Below the pieces are notes generated by a model, which had not been told where the DNA came from, did no database searches, and worked only from the letters and a program-made list of their open reading frames with translations. Positions 43,782-53,390 of a stretch of DNA of 60,061 nt are shown here, piece by piece. The translations under genes and the position numbers were made by a program. This stretch comes from Pseudomonadota bacterium (GTDB lineage: Bacteria > Pseudomonadota > Alphaproteobacteria > Rhizobiales > Xanthobacteraceae): contig JAEWIX010000065.1 in assembly GCA_023386885.1 (NCBI GenBank), positions 1 through 60,061 on the forward strand, in the 5' to 3' direction. Each line of letters opens with the position of its first letter. Within the stretch, counting starts at the first letter, position 1.

Positions 43782-44975
43782 CTAAGCGCCAAAACTCTTG
43801 GGCGAACCAGCCACGGGTTGGCCGCCACCGGAAGCGACGCGCATCACCGCGAGGCCACGCTGGTTGGTCCCATCGGCGCGGAATCGAAAGAGTCCGTCGA
43901 TGCCGGCAAAACCGGACGGATTGGTGAGCACCTCGGTGGAGAACTTCTGAGCGCCCTGGGTGCGCGCCAGCGCCGCGACCAATGCCACCGCATCGTAGGC
44001 CAGCGTCGCCGTCCGTACCGGCTGCCGACCATACTTCGTATTGTAGCGCCCGGAGAACGCACGAAAGCCGGCAGGATCGGGCGCTGCATAGAGACCGCCT
44101 TGCATGGCCGCGCTGGCGAACACACGCGGACTGTCCCACAGGCCGGTGCCGAGCAATTGCACGCGCCTGAGATTGGCACCTGCCGACGTCAAAGCCTCGG
44201 CGACACCGACCACGGCATCGCCGTCATCGGCAAGAAACAACGCGTCGGCACTTCCCAACGCCTGTGCGACATTGCGCACAGCGTTGCTGCGATCGGCACC
44301 GTATTTTTCGAAGGCCACGATGCGCCCGCCCTTGCGGCTGACCTCTTGCTTGAAGGCCGCTTCCACCACGTTGCCGTAAGCATTCTCCGGCAATAGCGCG
44401 GCATATGAGCGCTTTCCTGCCCCAGATGCATAATCGACGATGCGAGTAACATCCGATTCCGGCAGGAAACTCAGCAGGTAAACGCCACGCCCCGCCACGC
44501 TCGAATCGGTCGAGAAGGCGATCATCGGCACACCACGCGCCCGCGCCAGTTGCGCGGCGGCCGGAACCGAGGCCGCAAACAGCGGTCCGAGAATGATCTC
44601 GGCACCTTCGTCGAGCGCCTGTTGGGCACCCTGCTGCGCGCCCTGGGCATTGCCGGCGTCGTCCTTGATCAGCAATTGCAGATTGGGATTCTGAAATTCG
44701 GCCAACGCCATCTCGGCGGCGTTCTTCATCGACTGCGCGGCCACACCGGCATTGCCCGCCGCCGACAGCGGCAGAATCAAGCCGACCTTGACCTGACCGG
44801 TGCCAACCGAAAGCGGCTGTTGCTGCGGGCCCGCAGCCTGCTGCGATCCATTGCCCGTCAGCGCCGATTGCACGCCGGCGCAAGCACCGAGCAAAGGCGT
44901 TCCCAAAATCAGGCCGATTGCCGCCCGCCGGGTCGCTCCGCGTCGTTTGATTTCAGGATTGATCGGATCCACCAT
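43782..44975 (-). CDS. LpoA-like lipoprotein (type I periplasmic binding fold)
   Basis: The 397-residue product has a basic N-terminus and lipobox LLGAC with acylated C32. After a Gln-rich linker comes a periplasmic-binding-protein-like body (VGLILPLSAAGNAGVAAQSM, IILGPLFAASVPAAAQLAR). It resembles the penicillin-binding-protein activator LpoA and LivK-type receptors. The rsmI-yraN neighbours favour the LpoA reading, as in the E. coli rsmI-lpoA-yraN order, although here it is divergent. The 250 bp to rsmI carry the two promoters and no recognisable gene. Confidence 0.85.
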   Translation of the reverse strand: MVDPINPEIKRRGATRRAAIGLILGTPLLGACAGVQSALTGNGSQQAAGPQQQPLSVGTGQVKVGLILPLSAAGNAGVAAQSMKNAAEMALAEFQNPNLQLLIKDDAGNAQGAQQGAQQALDEGAEIILGPLFAASVPAAAQLARARGVPMIAFSTDSSVAGRGVYLLSFLPESDVTRIVDYASGAGKRSYAALLPENAYGNVVEAAFKQEVSRKGGRIVAFEKYGADRSNAVRNVAQALGSADALFLADDGDAVVGVAEALTSAGANLRRVQLLGTGLWDSPRVFASAAMQGGLYAAPDPAGFRAFSGRYNTKYGRQPVRTATLAYDAVALVAALARTQGAQKFSTEVLTNPSGFAGIDGLFRFRADGTNQRGLAVMRVASGGGQPVAGSPKSFGA

Positions 44976-45225
44976 CGCAATTCTTTCGTTGACCAGCGCC
45001 GATCGCCGCCGGTGTCGCAAACGATCTCCTGGGGATTAAGGCATATTGTCGGCGAATAGTTAACCAAAACAATAGGCTTATTTCGCCGGCCGCGCCGTTT
45101 CAGCGCCAGCGTGACATTCAGGCACAGTCGAATACGTCGCGCAAAGCCCGCGCTTCCGTCAATCCTGCGCGCCCGAGACCGAAAAGCTGTATCCTGCCGT
45201 TCCGATCCTGCCTTACACTGTTGCG

Positions 45226-46185
45226 ATGCCAAGCAAAACTGCTCACTCGGATATTCCTTCGACACAGGCGGAACCGGCCGCGCGCACCTTTATCATATCC
45301 GAGCACCTTCTGTTGGCGCCGAAAGCAGCACCCGGCCTGCATCTCGTCGCGACGCCGATCGGCAATCTTGGCGACATCACGCTGCGCGCCTTGCAGACGC
45401 TGGCCGGCGCTGACGTCATCGCATGCGAGGACACGCGCGTGACGCGCAGGCTGACGGAGCGCTACGGCATCGCCGCAGTCCTCAAGCCGTATCACGAACA
45501 TAACGCCGCCGCAGCGCGCCCGAAGATTCTTCAAATGCTGGCGGAAGGTGCGTCGATCGCGCTGGTGTCGGATGCCGGCACGCCGCTGATCTCCGATCCC
45601 GGATTCAAGCTGGTGCGCGAAGCCTGCGCCGCCGGCCATCCGGTGATGGCGCTACCCGGCGCCTCATCGGTGCTGACTGCGCTGGCGCTCGCCGCGCTGC
45701 CGACCGACCGATTCTTCTTCGAGGGATTCCTTCCCTCCAAACAGGGCGCGCGTCGCCATCGCATCGCCGAGTTAGCTCGCATTCCGGCAACATTGGTGAT
45801 GTTCGAATCCGGCAATCGCGTGCAGGAGGCGCTGGCCGATCTCGCGGCAGCGATGCACGGACGCGATGCCGCCATCTGCCGCGAATTGACCAAACTGCAC
45901 GAGGAGATACAGCGCGGCCCGATCGATGCCCTGGCACTGGGAGCCGCTACGCTGGAAACGCGCGGTGAATTCGTGCTGGTCGTAGGCCCACCGCCCGCGC
46001 AAGCTCAGATCATGGCGGCCGACGAACTCGACATCGTTCTGCGCGCCGCGCTGAAACGCGGCAGCGTCAAGGACGCGGTTGCCGATGCCGTTGAATTGTC
46101 CGGCCGGTCACGCCGCGAAGTTTACGCGCGCGCCCTTGAACTAGCCGGAGAAGATCGTGGAAGCGACGGCGATGACCCGGACTGA
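45226..46185 (+). CDS. rsmI: 16S rRNA (cytidine1402-2'-O)-methyltransferase RsmI
   Basis: RsmI adds a 2'-O-methyl to C1402 in the decoding centre. The 319 residues have a SAM-dependent tetrapyrrole-methylase fold with LHLVATPIGNLGDITLRAL, ACEDTRVTRRL, ALVSDAGTPLISDPG and ALPGASSVLTAL. An N-terminal extension of about 35 residues precedes the domain, so an internal start is possible. Its end overlaps yraN by 29 bases. Confidence 0.96.
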   Translation: MPSKTAHSDIPSTQAEPAARTFIISEHLLLAPKAAPGLHLVATPIGNLGDITLRALQTLAGADVIACEDTRVTRRLTERYGIAAVLKPYHEHNAAAARPKILQMLAEGASIALVSDAGTPLISDPGFKLVREACAAGHPVMALPGASSVLTALALAALPTDRFFFEGFLPSKQGARRHRIAELARIPATLVMFESGNRVQEALADLAAAMHGRDAAICRELTKLHEEIQRGPIDALALGAATLETRGEFVLVVGPPPAQAQIMAADELDIVLRAALKRGSVKDAVADAVELSGRSRREVYARALELAGEDRGSDGDDPD

Positions 46186-46597
46186 TCCGACGTCACCAGG
46201 CCGCCCTCGAAAAACCGTTGCGACCAAAGCCGCCGCGCCCGAACGCGTCGCGGCCTTTCGGGTCGGTCTCTCTGCCGAAAGCCGGGCCGCCGCCTACCTG
46301 ATCGCCAAAGGCTACCGCATTCTGGCCCGGCGTTTCCGGACGCCTTACGGCGAAATCGATATCGTCGCCAAGCGGCGCAGCCTGTTGGCCTTCGTCGAGG
46401 TCAAGGCGCGCGCCACGCTGGACGACGCCGCCTATGCCGTGACGCCACGCCAGCAAAAACGCATCGTCGATGCCGCCAATGCATGGTTGATGGCGCACCC
46501 TGAACATGCCAATTTCGACTTGCGTTTCGATGCCATACTGGTTGCGCCACGCGCCTTGCCGCGCCATCTGCCTGGAGCCTTCGACGCCAGCGCCTGA
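46157..46597 (+). CDS. yraN: YraN family protein (UPF0102, endonuclease-like fold)
   Basis: The 146-residue protein shows the UPF0102 pattern with a PD-(D/E)XK-like core: AAAYLIAKGYRILARRFRTP, YGEIDIVAKRRSLLAFVEVK and a closing FDAILVAP. The start is GTG with GGAGAA about six bases upstream, inside rsmI; an ATG at 46172 is possible. The rsmI-yraN-gshB order is common in Proteobacteria. Its function is not settled. Confidence 0.93.
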   Translation: MEATAMTRTDPTSPGRPRKTVATKAAAPERVAAFRVGLSAESRAAAYLIAKGYRILARRFRTPYGEIDIVAKRRSLLAFVEVKARATLDDAAYAVTPRQQKRIVDAANAWLMAHPEHANFDLRFDAILVAPRALPRHLPGAFDASA

Positions 46598-46667
46598 CAT
46601 CAAGGCATTTCGAACCATCTCGCCAAGACCATAATTCTCAAGAAACTGACAAGCCGGACACCAGAGC

Positions 46668-47609
46668 ATGAGCCTGAAAGTCGCCGTCCAGATGGACCCC
46701 ATCGCGCGCATCAATGTGCGCGGCGATTCCACATTCGCCCTCCTGCTGGAGGCGCAGCGGCGCGGCCACGCCATCTCCTACTACACACCGGACCAGCTCT
46801 CGTTGAACGGCAAGGATGTCGTCGCGCCTGTGCAGTCGCTCAATGTCCGCGACGAAGTCGGCAATCATTTTACGCTCGGCGAACCGAAGCGGACCAATCT
46901 CGCATCGTTCGACGTCGTGCTGTTGCGACAGGACCCACCGTTCGATCTCGCCTACATCACCAGCACGCATCTCCTGGAACGCATTCATCCCAAGACGCTC
47001 GTGGTCAACGATCCGGCGAGCGTGCGCAACGCGCCGGAAAAACTGTTCGTGCTCGATTTTCCCGAGCTGATGCCGCCGACGCTGATCTCACGCAATCTCG
47101 ACGAGATCAATGCCTTTCGCGCCGAGCACGGGGCGGTGGTGATGAAGCCGCTGCACGGCCATGGTGGCGCGGCCGTCTTCCGCATCCTGCCGCAGGACAT
47201 GAATTTCGGATCGCTCTACGACATGTTCGCGGTCACCTTCCGCGAACCGTGGGTGATCCAGCGTTTCCTGCCCGAGGTGAAGCACGGCGACAAGCGTATC
47301 ATCCTGGTCGACGGCGAGTTCGCCGGTGCGGTCAACCGTGTGCCGGCTGCGGACGATTTGCGCTCCAACATGGTGCGCGGCGGCGCCGCGCGCGCCACCG
47401 ACCTGACGCCACGCGAACGCGAGATTTGCGAGCGCATCGGGCCGGCATTGCGTCAGCGCGGGCTGTTGTTCGTCGGTATCGATGTCATCGACGATCATCT
47501 CACCGAAATCAACGTAACGTCACCAACCGGCATTCGCGCCATCGCCAATCTCGGTGGCGCCGATATCGCAGCACTGATCTGGGACAAGATCGAGGCCAAA
47601 CGCCGCTGA
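46668..47609 (+). CDS. gshB: glutathione synthetase
   Basis: GshB ligates gamma-glutamylcysteine and glycine using ATP, the last step in glutathione synthesis. The 313 residues show an ATP-grasp fold with MDPIARINVRGDSTFALLLE at the N-terminus, RQDPPFDLAYITSTHLLE, VMKPLHGHGGAAVFRI and DVIDDHLTEINVTSPTGIR near the active site. The length is normal. It is separated from yraN by 70 bp. Confidence 0.97.
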   Translation: MSLKVAVQMDPIARINVRGDSTFALLLEAQRRGHAISYYTPDQLSLNGKDVVAPVQSLNVRDEVGNHFTLGEPKRTNLASFDVVLLRQDPPFDLAYITSTHLLERIHPKTLVVNDPASVRNAPEKLFVLDFPELMPPTLISRNLDEINAFRAEHGAVVMKPLHGHGGAAVFRILPQDMNFGSLYDMFAVTFREPWVIQRFLPEVKHGDKRIILVDGEFAGAVNRVPAADDLRSNMVRGGAARATDLTPREREICERIGPALRQRGLLFVGIDVIDDHLTEINVTSPTGIRAIANLGGADIAALIWDKIEAKRR

Positions 47610-47656
47610 GCTTCGATATCGGCCAATGTGGTGGGCAGCCGACATCCATGCCCTCA

Positions 47657-48340
47657 TCAACGTGCGATGACTTGACGCCCCGCGGACCACGGCCGGTTTC
47701 TGGTGATGGGACTGGCGCCAATTTCCCAACCGATGCCCGACCACAGTACATCGACGACGCCTAGTGTGCCGGCGGCATCCCGTACGAAAAACAAATTCGG
47801 CGTCGCATCGACGGACAACACGCCGGGTTGCCCGCTGGGCTGCAATTTCAGCAAGCACCAGATATCGGCGAGACGGGTTTCGTAACGGGAAGGCAGCACC
47901 CCCGCGATGGCAACGCTGCGCAAGGGTCGCTTGAGCCTGAAGACTTGCAACGATGTCGCCTCGACGGCCGGCTCGACCTTGGCCAAATATTTTCGGCCGA
48001 ACCCCGCGCCGAGCCAGGAGATCCTGACGTCGCTGCGCGCCGAAACATCCTCCCGGAATTGATCATGCGCCACAAACTTCGACGCACCATCGAGCGCCGA
48101 GGTCGTCAACGGCTCTGTCAGATCATCCGGGGTCGGCGGGCAAAGAACCCTTGATACCGGAATCAAGCTTACGGATTTTCCGGCGGGTATGACATCACCA
48201 CCGCCAGCTACACGTTCCTGCCTCACAGCAACGGGATCGGCACGCGAAACGCTGCAGGAGAAGGCTCCCAAACCACCCACAACCCCTCCAAGCAAGACAA
48301 GTACCGCGTGTAGCACCTGTTTTTCCGGTCGTTGTCCCAT
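47657..48340 (-). CDS. exported protein of unknown function
   Basis: The 227-residue product begins MGQRPEKQVLHAVLVLLGGV, a signal peptide or single membrane anchor. A region rich in Val and Ser follows, with SLIPVSRVLCPPTPDDLTEP and a C-terminal VLSVDATPNLFFVRDAAG. GGGGAG lies four bases before the chosen ATG; an in-frame ATG at 48391 is the alternative. No family is recognised. It is convergent with gshB and its upstream region is the AT-rich island. Confidence 0.65.
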   Translation of the reverse strand: MGQRPEKQVLHAVLVLLGGVVGGLGAFSCSVSRADPVAVRQERVAGGGDVIPAGKSVSLIPVSRVLCPPTPDDLTEPLTTSALDGASKFVAHDQFREDVSARSDVRISWLGAGFGRKYLAKVEPAVEATSLQVFRLKRPLRSVAIAGVLPSRYETRLADIWCLLKLQPSGQPGVLSVDATPNLFFVRDAAGTLGVVDVLWSGIGWEIGASPITRNRPWSAGRQVIAR

Positions 48341-48390
48341 TTTGCTCCCCGATTCCCCGCAACCGGAAGCAAGGTAGCCAACAACCTTCA

Positions 48391-48503
48391 TGTGTAAATG
48401 ATTAGCTTAACTCTTAGTTAACCATAAAAATCATGATATATACATATATATACTGATATAAATTTAAATGAAATCTACATAATACTAAGTGTATACTTTA
48501 TCC
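48391..48503. other. AT-rich island in the divergent gap before comM
   Basis: By hand count these 113 bp are about 21% G+C, in a window that is otherwise strongly GC-rich. They contain many TATATA steps and the perfect palindrome TTAACT-ctt-AGTTAA (48407-48421). They lie in the 272 bp gap between the divergent unknown exported gene and comM. No gene is present; it may hold promoters or a nucleoid-protein binding region. Confidence 0.85.
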
Positions 48504-48612
48504 ATTGGCGCCTATTGATATGCTGGATCAGAGGCCGGCTTCCGACTTTCGTTCTCTTATTGTTCTTGCGTCCTGTAAGTTGCAGCGCTAGCTTCCTGTT
48601 TGGAGGGGCGCC

Positions 48613-50151
48613 ATGGTCCAACGGGTCTCCACGGTTGCATTCGAAGGCATCGAAGCTCGGGCAGTCGACGTCCAGGTGCAGGTTGCGCCAGGGCTGCCGG
48701 CGTTTACGATCGTCGGCCTTCCCGACAAGGCTGTATCCGAGGCACGTGAACGGGTCCGCTCCGCGCTGATCGCATCCGGGCTGGCACTCCCCGCGCGGCG
48801 GATCACCGTCAATCTCGCACCCGCCGACCTTCCCAAAGAAGGTAGTCACTACGATCTGCCGATCGCGCTTGGCCTGATGGCCGCCATCGGCGCCATTCCA
48901 GCGGACGCCCTGACCGGTTTCACGGTTCTGGGCGAACTCGGTCTCGACGGTTCGATCGCACCCGTCGCAGGCGCGCTGCCGGCGGCCATCGGCGCCAACA
49001 GCCGCGACGAAGGCTTGATCTGCCCCGCCGCCTGCGGAGCCGAAGCGGCATGGGCCAGTCCCGACATCCAGATCGTCGCGGCACGGTCGTTGATTCAGAT
49101 CGCCAATCACTTCAAGGGCACGCAGGTTCTGTCGCGGCCACAGCCGCGCATTCACCCGCAGAATGCTTCACAACTCGACCTGCGCGACATCAAGGGTCAG
49201 GAAAGCGCCAAGCGCGCACTCGAAATCGCCGCAGCCGGTGGCCATCATCTGCTGATGACCGGATCTCCGGGCGCCGGCAAATCGATGCTGGCGGCACGGC
49301 TGCCGTCGATCCTGCCGCCATTGTCTCCCGCCGAATTGCTCGAGGTCTCGATGATTGCCTCGGTCGCCGGCGAGATCGAAGGCGGCGCGCTCACAAACCG
49401 GCGGCCGTTCCGCGCGCCGCATCACTCCGCCAGCATGGCGGCGCTGACCGGCGGCGGCATGCGGGCCAAGCCCGGTGAAATCTCCCTGGCACACCAGGGT
49501 GTGCTGTTCCTCGACGAGTTGCCCGAATTCGATCCGCGCGTGCTGGATTCGCTGCGCCAGCCGCTGGAGAACGGCGAAGTCTCGGTGTCACGCGCCAATC
49601 ATCGCGTCACCTACCCGGCCCGTTTCATGCTGGTGGCGGCGATGAATCCATGCCGATGCGGGAACGCCTATGAGCCGGGCTATGCCTGCAAGCGCGGTCG
49701 CATCGACCGCTGCACGGCGGACTATCAGGCCCGCATCTCGGGACCGTTGATGGATCGCATCGATTTGCGCATCGAAGTCCCTGCCGTAACCGCCGCGGAT
49801 CTGATCCTGCCGACGGCGTCGGAAGGATCCGCTGAAGTCGCCGCCCGCGTCGCAGCGGCGCGGGACATTCAACTCACGCGCTATACCGCTGCCAATCTGC
49901 CACATGTCCGCACCAATGCCGAAGCTCCGGCCGCGGTGCTGGAAACCGTCGCACAACCTGATGCGCCGGGACAGAAGCTATTACGCGAAGCGGCCGAAAC
50001 CATGCGCCTGTCGGCCCGCGGCTACCATCGCGTGCTGCGTGTGGCACGCACCCTTGCCGATCTCGACGGCATGGAACAGATCGGCCGGATGCATCTGGCG
50101 GAAGCGCTGTCCTATCGGGCGCTCGCGGACGATATCCGGCACGCCGCATAA
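48613..50151 (+). CDS. comM: ComM/YifB family AAA+ ATPase (Mg-chelatase-like)
   Basis: ComM is a helicase promoting branch migration during natural transformation; in non-competent bacteria its role is less clear. The 512 residues show an N-terminal Lon-protease-like domain (about 20-165, PGLPAFTIVGLPDKAVSEAR), Walker A TGSPGAGKSM (about 216-225), Walker B GVLFLDELPEF and sensor AAMNPCRCGN. A cysteine cluster (CRCG, CKRGRIDRC) lies in the C-terminal half. The start MVQRVSTVAFEG is family-typical. Confidence 0.95.
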   Translation: MVQRVSTVAFEGIEARAVDVQVQVAPGLPAFTIVGLPDKAVSEARERVRSALIASGLALPARRITVNLAPADLPKEGSHYDLPIALGLMAAIGAIPADALTGFTVLGELGLDGSIAPVAGALPAAIGANSRDEGLICPAACGAEAAWASPDIQIVAARSLIQIANHFKGTQVLSRPQPRIHPQNASQLDLRDIKGQESAKRALEIAAAGGHHLLMTGSPGAGKSMLAARLPSILPPLSPAELLEVSMIASVAGEIEGGALTNRRPFRAPHHSASMAALTGGGMRAKPGEISLAHQGVLFLDELPEFDPRVLDSLRQPLENGEVSVSRANHRVTYPARFMLVAAMNPCRCGNAYEPGYACKRGRIDRCTADYQARISGPLMDRIDLRIEVPAVTAADLILPTASEGSAEVAARVAAARDIQLTRYTAANLPHVRTNAEAPAAVLETVAQPDAPGQKLLREAAETMRLSARGYHRVLRVARTLADLDGMEQIGRMHLAEALSYRALADDIRHAA

Positions 50152-50286
50152 TCCGCCATCGAAGTCGTCAACGGCAAACTTGCGCCATGGCGAGACATCA
50201 ACCGGACGGTAACGACTTTTGTTTACGCTGCGCAAACCATATGCCCTGCGATCTCACACGGGCGGTTCAAATGCGGACAGCGTACC

Positions 50287-50751
50287 ATGTCGCGCTTCAA
50301 GATATTTGCCTCGGTCATCCCGCTGATTCTGGCTGGTGTGTTCGCCCGCGAAAGCCTGTCGCCGCAACCGCAGCCCTGCATTATCGTCGGCACGACGGCA
50401 GTGCAGATGGCCACAGCATCCTGGCAGCCGCAATTGCGCGTCAGCTTCACTGACAATCCTGCTGAAGCAACGGTACGGGTGCAGATCGTCAGCAGCCCGG
50501 ACAACGCAGACTTTACGGTGGTCGACGACGTCGACGGCGCGGAGCCCGATGCGTGCGCGGCTCACACCGCAACGCGTTACATCGGCATCGCAAAAGCTGT
50601 ATCCGCATTGCAGCCGATCATCTATCTCTCTCGCGAACCGGGCGATTTCCGCATCTTCGTGCAATCAAAGACATTCTCCTCTCGCGCTGCCGCCGCACTT
50701 TTGGTCGGCGCTGACGACAACCGCGCCCGCGTCGCCGCAGCGGCGCTTTAA
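50287..50751 (+). CDS. small exported protein of unknown function
   Basis: The 154-residue product has a hydrophobic N-terminus (MSRFKIFASVIPLILAGVFA), then a soluble part with PCIIVGTTAVQMATASWQP and repeated Val/Asp patterns. It contains two Cys in the mature region that could form a disulfide. No family is recognised. It lies 135 bp after comM and 230 bp before the hybrid kinase, on the same strand. Confidence 0.6.
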   Translation: MSRFKIFASVIPLILAGVFARESLSPQPQPCIIVGTTAVQMATASWQPQLRVSFTDNPAEATVRVQIVSSPDNADFTVVDDVDGAEPDACAAHTATRYIGIAKAVSALQPIIYLSREPGDFRIFVQSKTFSSRAAAALLVGADDNRARVAAAAL

Positions 50752-50981
50752 CGCTTCATCAACCCTGTTCCAAAGCGACCGGTTAACGCTGCCCGCTTGC
50801 AAGCACTTTGCAAGATCGGCACGGCATCCTTGGTGCCGGAGTGGCAGGGACGTGCTTCGGCGAGGGTTCAGTACTGAAAAGCGTAAAGCTGTTCAGGTTT
50901 TGCGACTCTCCGGGTCGGATCACATCATGCTCTGAACGATGGGAACCGAGCGCTTCAAGCAACGGTTCGGGGAGTTGATCG

Positions 50982-53246
50982 ATGGGTCGGATGTTTCGGA
51001 TCAAGGCGCGTATGCGCCGCTTTGCACGCCGGCATCCGCGCATCAGTTTCCTGCTTCGCGCGTCGATACTTTTTTCAGCGGCATTCGGTGGCGCTTACGG
51101 CTTCATCGCCGGAAGCCGATCGGATGTCTCCGGATACGACCCCAATGCCTTCGCCATCGGCGCCAGCTTCCTTTTCGCGATTGCCTGCGCGGCTCTTGCC
51201 CTCACCAGCATGCGTTTGCGCTGGATGCGCAAAAAAATGCGCACCGTGCTCCAGCACAATGAGGCGCTGGTCGACCGCAACTGGGAACTGAAGGAAGCCG
51301 AGGAACGCGCGCGCGTCCTGTTCGAATCGCAGGGCGACCTCGTGGTGCTGCGGCAGACGGATGGCACCATTCAATTCGTCAACGATGCCTATTGCACGCT
51401 GGCACAAAAACCGCGGGACGCTCTGGTCGGCACACGTTTCGAACTTCCCGTGCTGGAACAAGGCAAGATCGTCACCGACCCTGCCGGCACACGCACGCAT
51501 GACCAGAAGATTGCCACTGCCACGGGCGCACGATGGATCGGCTGGCGCGAGGGCATCGTGCGGCCTGATGCAGGACAGCCCGCAGAACTGCAATGCGTCG
51601 GCCGCGATGTCACGGATCGCGCTGAGACCGAACGGGCACTCAGCGAAGCGCGCGATCACGCCGATGCAGCCAGCCGTGCCAAGTCGCGTTTCCTTGCCAT
51701 GGTCTCGCATGAGATTCGCACGCCATTGAATGGCATCATCGGCATGAACGGGCTACTGCTCGACACGACACTGACACCGGAACAGGCAACATACGCCAAG
51801 GCGGTCCGCACCTCCGGCGAAGCCCTGTTGTCGCTGATCGAGGAGCTGCTCGATTTCTCCAAGATCGAAGCCGGCAAGATCGATCTCGAACAGCGCCCGT
51901 TCGCTCTGGAGAGCCTGATCGAAAGCGTCACCGAACTTCTGGCCCCGCGGGCGCAGGCGCGCGGACTGGAAATCGCCGCCTATGTCGATGAGCGGCTGCC
52001 GCCGGAGGTCGTCGGCGATGCAGCACGTCTTCGCCAGGTGCTGCTCAATCTGGCCGGGAATGCGATCAAGTTCACGCAAACGGGCGGTGTTGCGCTTATT
52101 GTCGAACCGGGACCCTTGCCCAACGAAGTGTTGTTCATGGTGCGCGATACCGGCATCGGCATCGCGCCGGAGGCACAGGCACGTATCTTTCAGGAGTTCG
52201 AACAAGCCGACGAGCGCATCGCGCAGAACTACGGCGGGACCGGACTCGGTCTCAGCATCAGCGAACGGATCGTCCGGCGCATGGGTGGACATATTTCCTT
52301 GCAAAGCGTTGCCGGAAAAGGATCGACTTTTTCGTTTGCGATCCCGATGGTTGGCGGCGGTGGCGACGATGATGGCGAGCGACGGTCGTTCGAAATTCCC
52401 GATCTGACCGACAAATCGATTATGCTGGTCGCTCCGCAAACCGTCGAAACCTCGCTGATTGCCCGTCGTCTGCAGCGCTGGGGTGCACAGACCTGCACCA
52501 TCTCTGACGCTGTGGCGGCGCAAGCCCTGCTCCCGGAACGGTCATGGCACGCGGTCATGATCGACGGCGCCTTTGATACGAGCATCGTTATCTCGTTGGC
52601 GACAGCCGCAAGGCCTCACGCCATGCAGCGTATCGTGATGTTCACGCCCGCGACGCGCCACGAATATCGTGACATCACGCGCGAGCACTTCACCGGTTAC
52701 CTGGTGAGGCCGCTACGCGCGGTTTCATTGGCAAGCCGCCTGATTGCGCCCCCACATCCAACGACCGCCAACGATACGATCGATGTCGAATCCGACAATG
52801 AACGCGTTGACACCAAGACATCAAAAGCAACGACGCGGCGCGGCCTTTCGATCCTCGTCGCGGAAGACAATGAGATCAATGCCCTTCTGATGCGGTCGTT
52901 GCTCGCGCGTCTTGGCCATCAGGTCGTCGTGACGACCGACGGTAACGCCGCGGTTGAATCGTGGCTCGCGGCAGAGGCCGCGGAAAATCCCTACGATCTT
53001 GTCCTGATGGATGTCCAGATGCCGACCCTCAATGGCATCGAGGCGACCAAACGCATCCGGATGCGCGAAGCTGGGCAAACCGCGCGACACACACCCATTA
53101 TCGCCCTGACGGCCAACGCGCTGGTGGAAGATCGCTATGCCTGCTTCGAAGCCGGTATGGACGGCTTTCTGGTCAAGCCGCTCGATCGCGAGAAACTCAT
53201 TGAGATCATCGCCCGCCTCGCAACGTCACGGCACCTAGCCGCGTAG
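50982..53246 (+). CDS. membrane-bound hybrid sensor histidine kinase
   Basis: The 754 residues contain two transmembrane helices (about 23-44 and 57-79) and a PAS-like domain (ARVLFESQGDLVVLRQTDG). HisKA has H243 in MVSHEIRTPLNGIIG. HATPase_c shows N box NLAGNAIKFT, G1 DTGIGIA and G2 GGTGLGLSI. Two receiver-type domains follow. The second has acidic pair AEDNE, phospho-acceptor D677 (LVLMDVQMP) and K732 (LVKPLD). The first has MIDGAF and LVRPLR but lacks the acidic pair and the Lys, so it is probably inactive. The signal sensed is unknown. Confidence 0.95.
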   Translation: MGRMFRIKARMRRFARRHPRISFLLRASILFSAAFGGAYGFIAGSRSDVSGYDPNAFAIGASFLFAIACAALALTSMRLRWMRKKMRTVLQHNEALVDRNWELKEAEERARVLFESQGDLVVLRQTDGTIQFVNDAYCTLAQKPRDALVGTRFELPVLEQGKIVTDPAGTRTHDQKIATATGARWIGWREGIVRPDAGQPAELQCVGRDVTDRAETERALSEARDHADAASRAKSRFLAMVSHEIRTPLNGIIGMNGLLLDTTLTPEQATYAKAVRTSGEALLSLIEELLDFSKIEAGKIDLEQRPFALESLIESVTELLAPRAQARGLEIAAYVDERLPPEVVGDAARLRQVLLNLAGNAIKFTQTGGVALIVEPGPLPNEVLFMVRDTGIGIAPEAQARIFQEFEQADERIAQNYGGTGLGLSISERIVRRMGGHISLQSVAGKGSTFSFAIPMVGGGGDDDGERRSFEIPDLTDKSIMLVAPQTVETSLIARRLQRWGAQTCTISDAVAAQALLPERSWHAVMIDGAFDTSIVISLATAARPHAMQRIVMFTPATRHEYRDITREHFTGYLVRPLRAVSLASRLIAPPHPTTANDTIDVESDNERVDTKTSKATTRRGLSILVAEDNEINALLMRSLLARLGHQVVVTTDGNAAVESWLAAEAAENPYDLVLMDVQMPTLNGIEATKRIRMREAGQTARHTPIIALTANALVEDRYACFEAGMDGFLVKPLDREKLIEIIARLATSRHLAA

Positions 53247-53390
53247 AGTTTCAGTCTCTCGCATCTCACACCTGCCGCATCGCGCGTGTCATCCGCCGCT
53301 CATGCGGATGTCACACGACTGTCGAACGCCGGTGCTCTGTCGTCCTCGACGATCCCCTCGCTATGATTCGAGCGGATCGCGGTCACGAGG

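Noticed and set aside
45118..45639. 173-codon minus-strand frame over the rsmI start
   Set aside because: It is antisense to the conserved RsmI N-terminus. The stretch outside rsmI (about 35 codons) has no start codon of its own.
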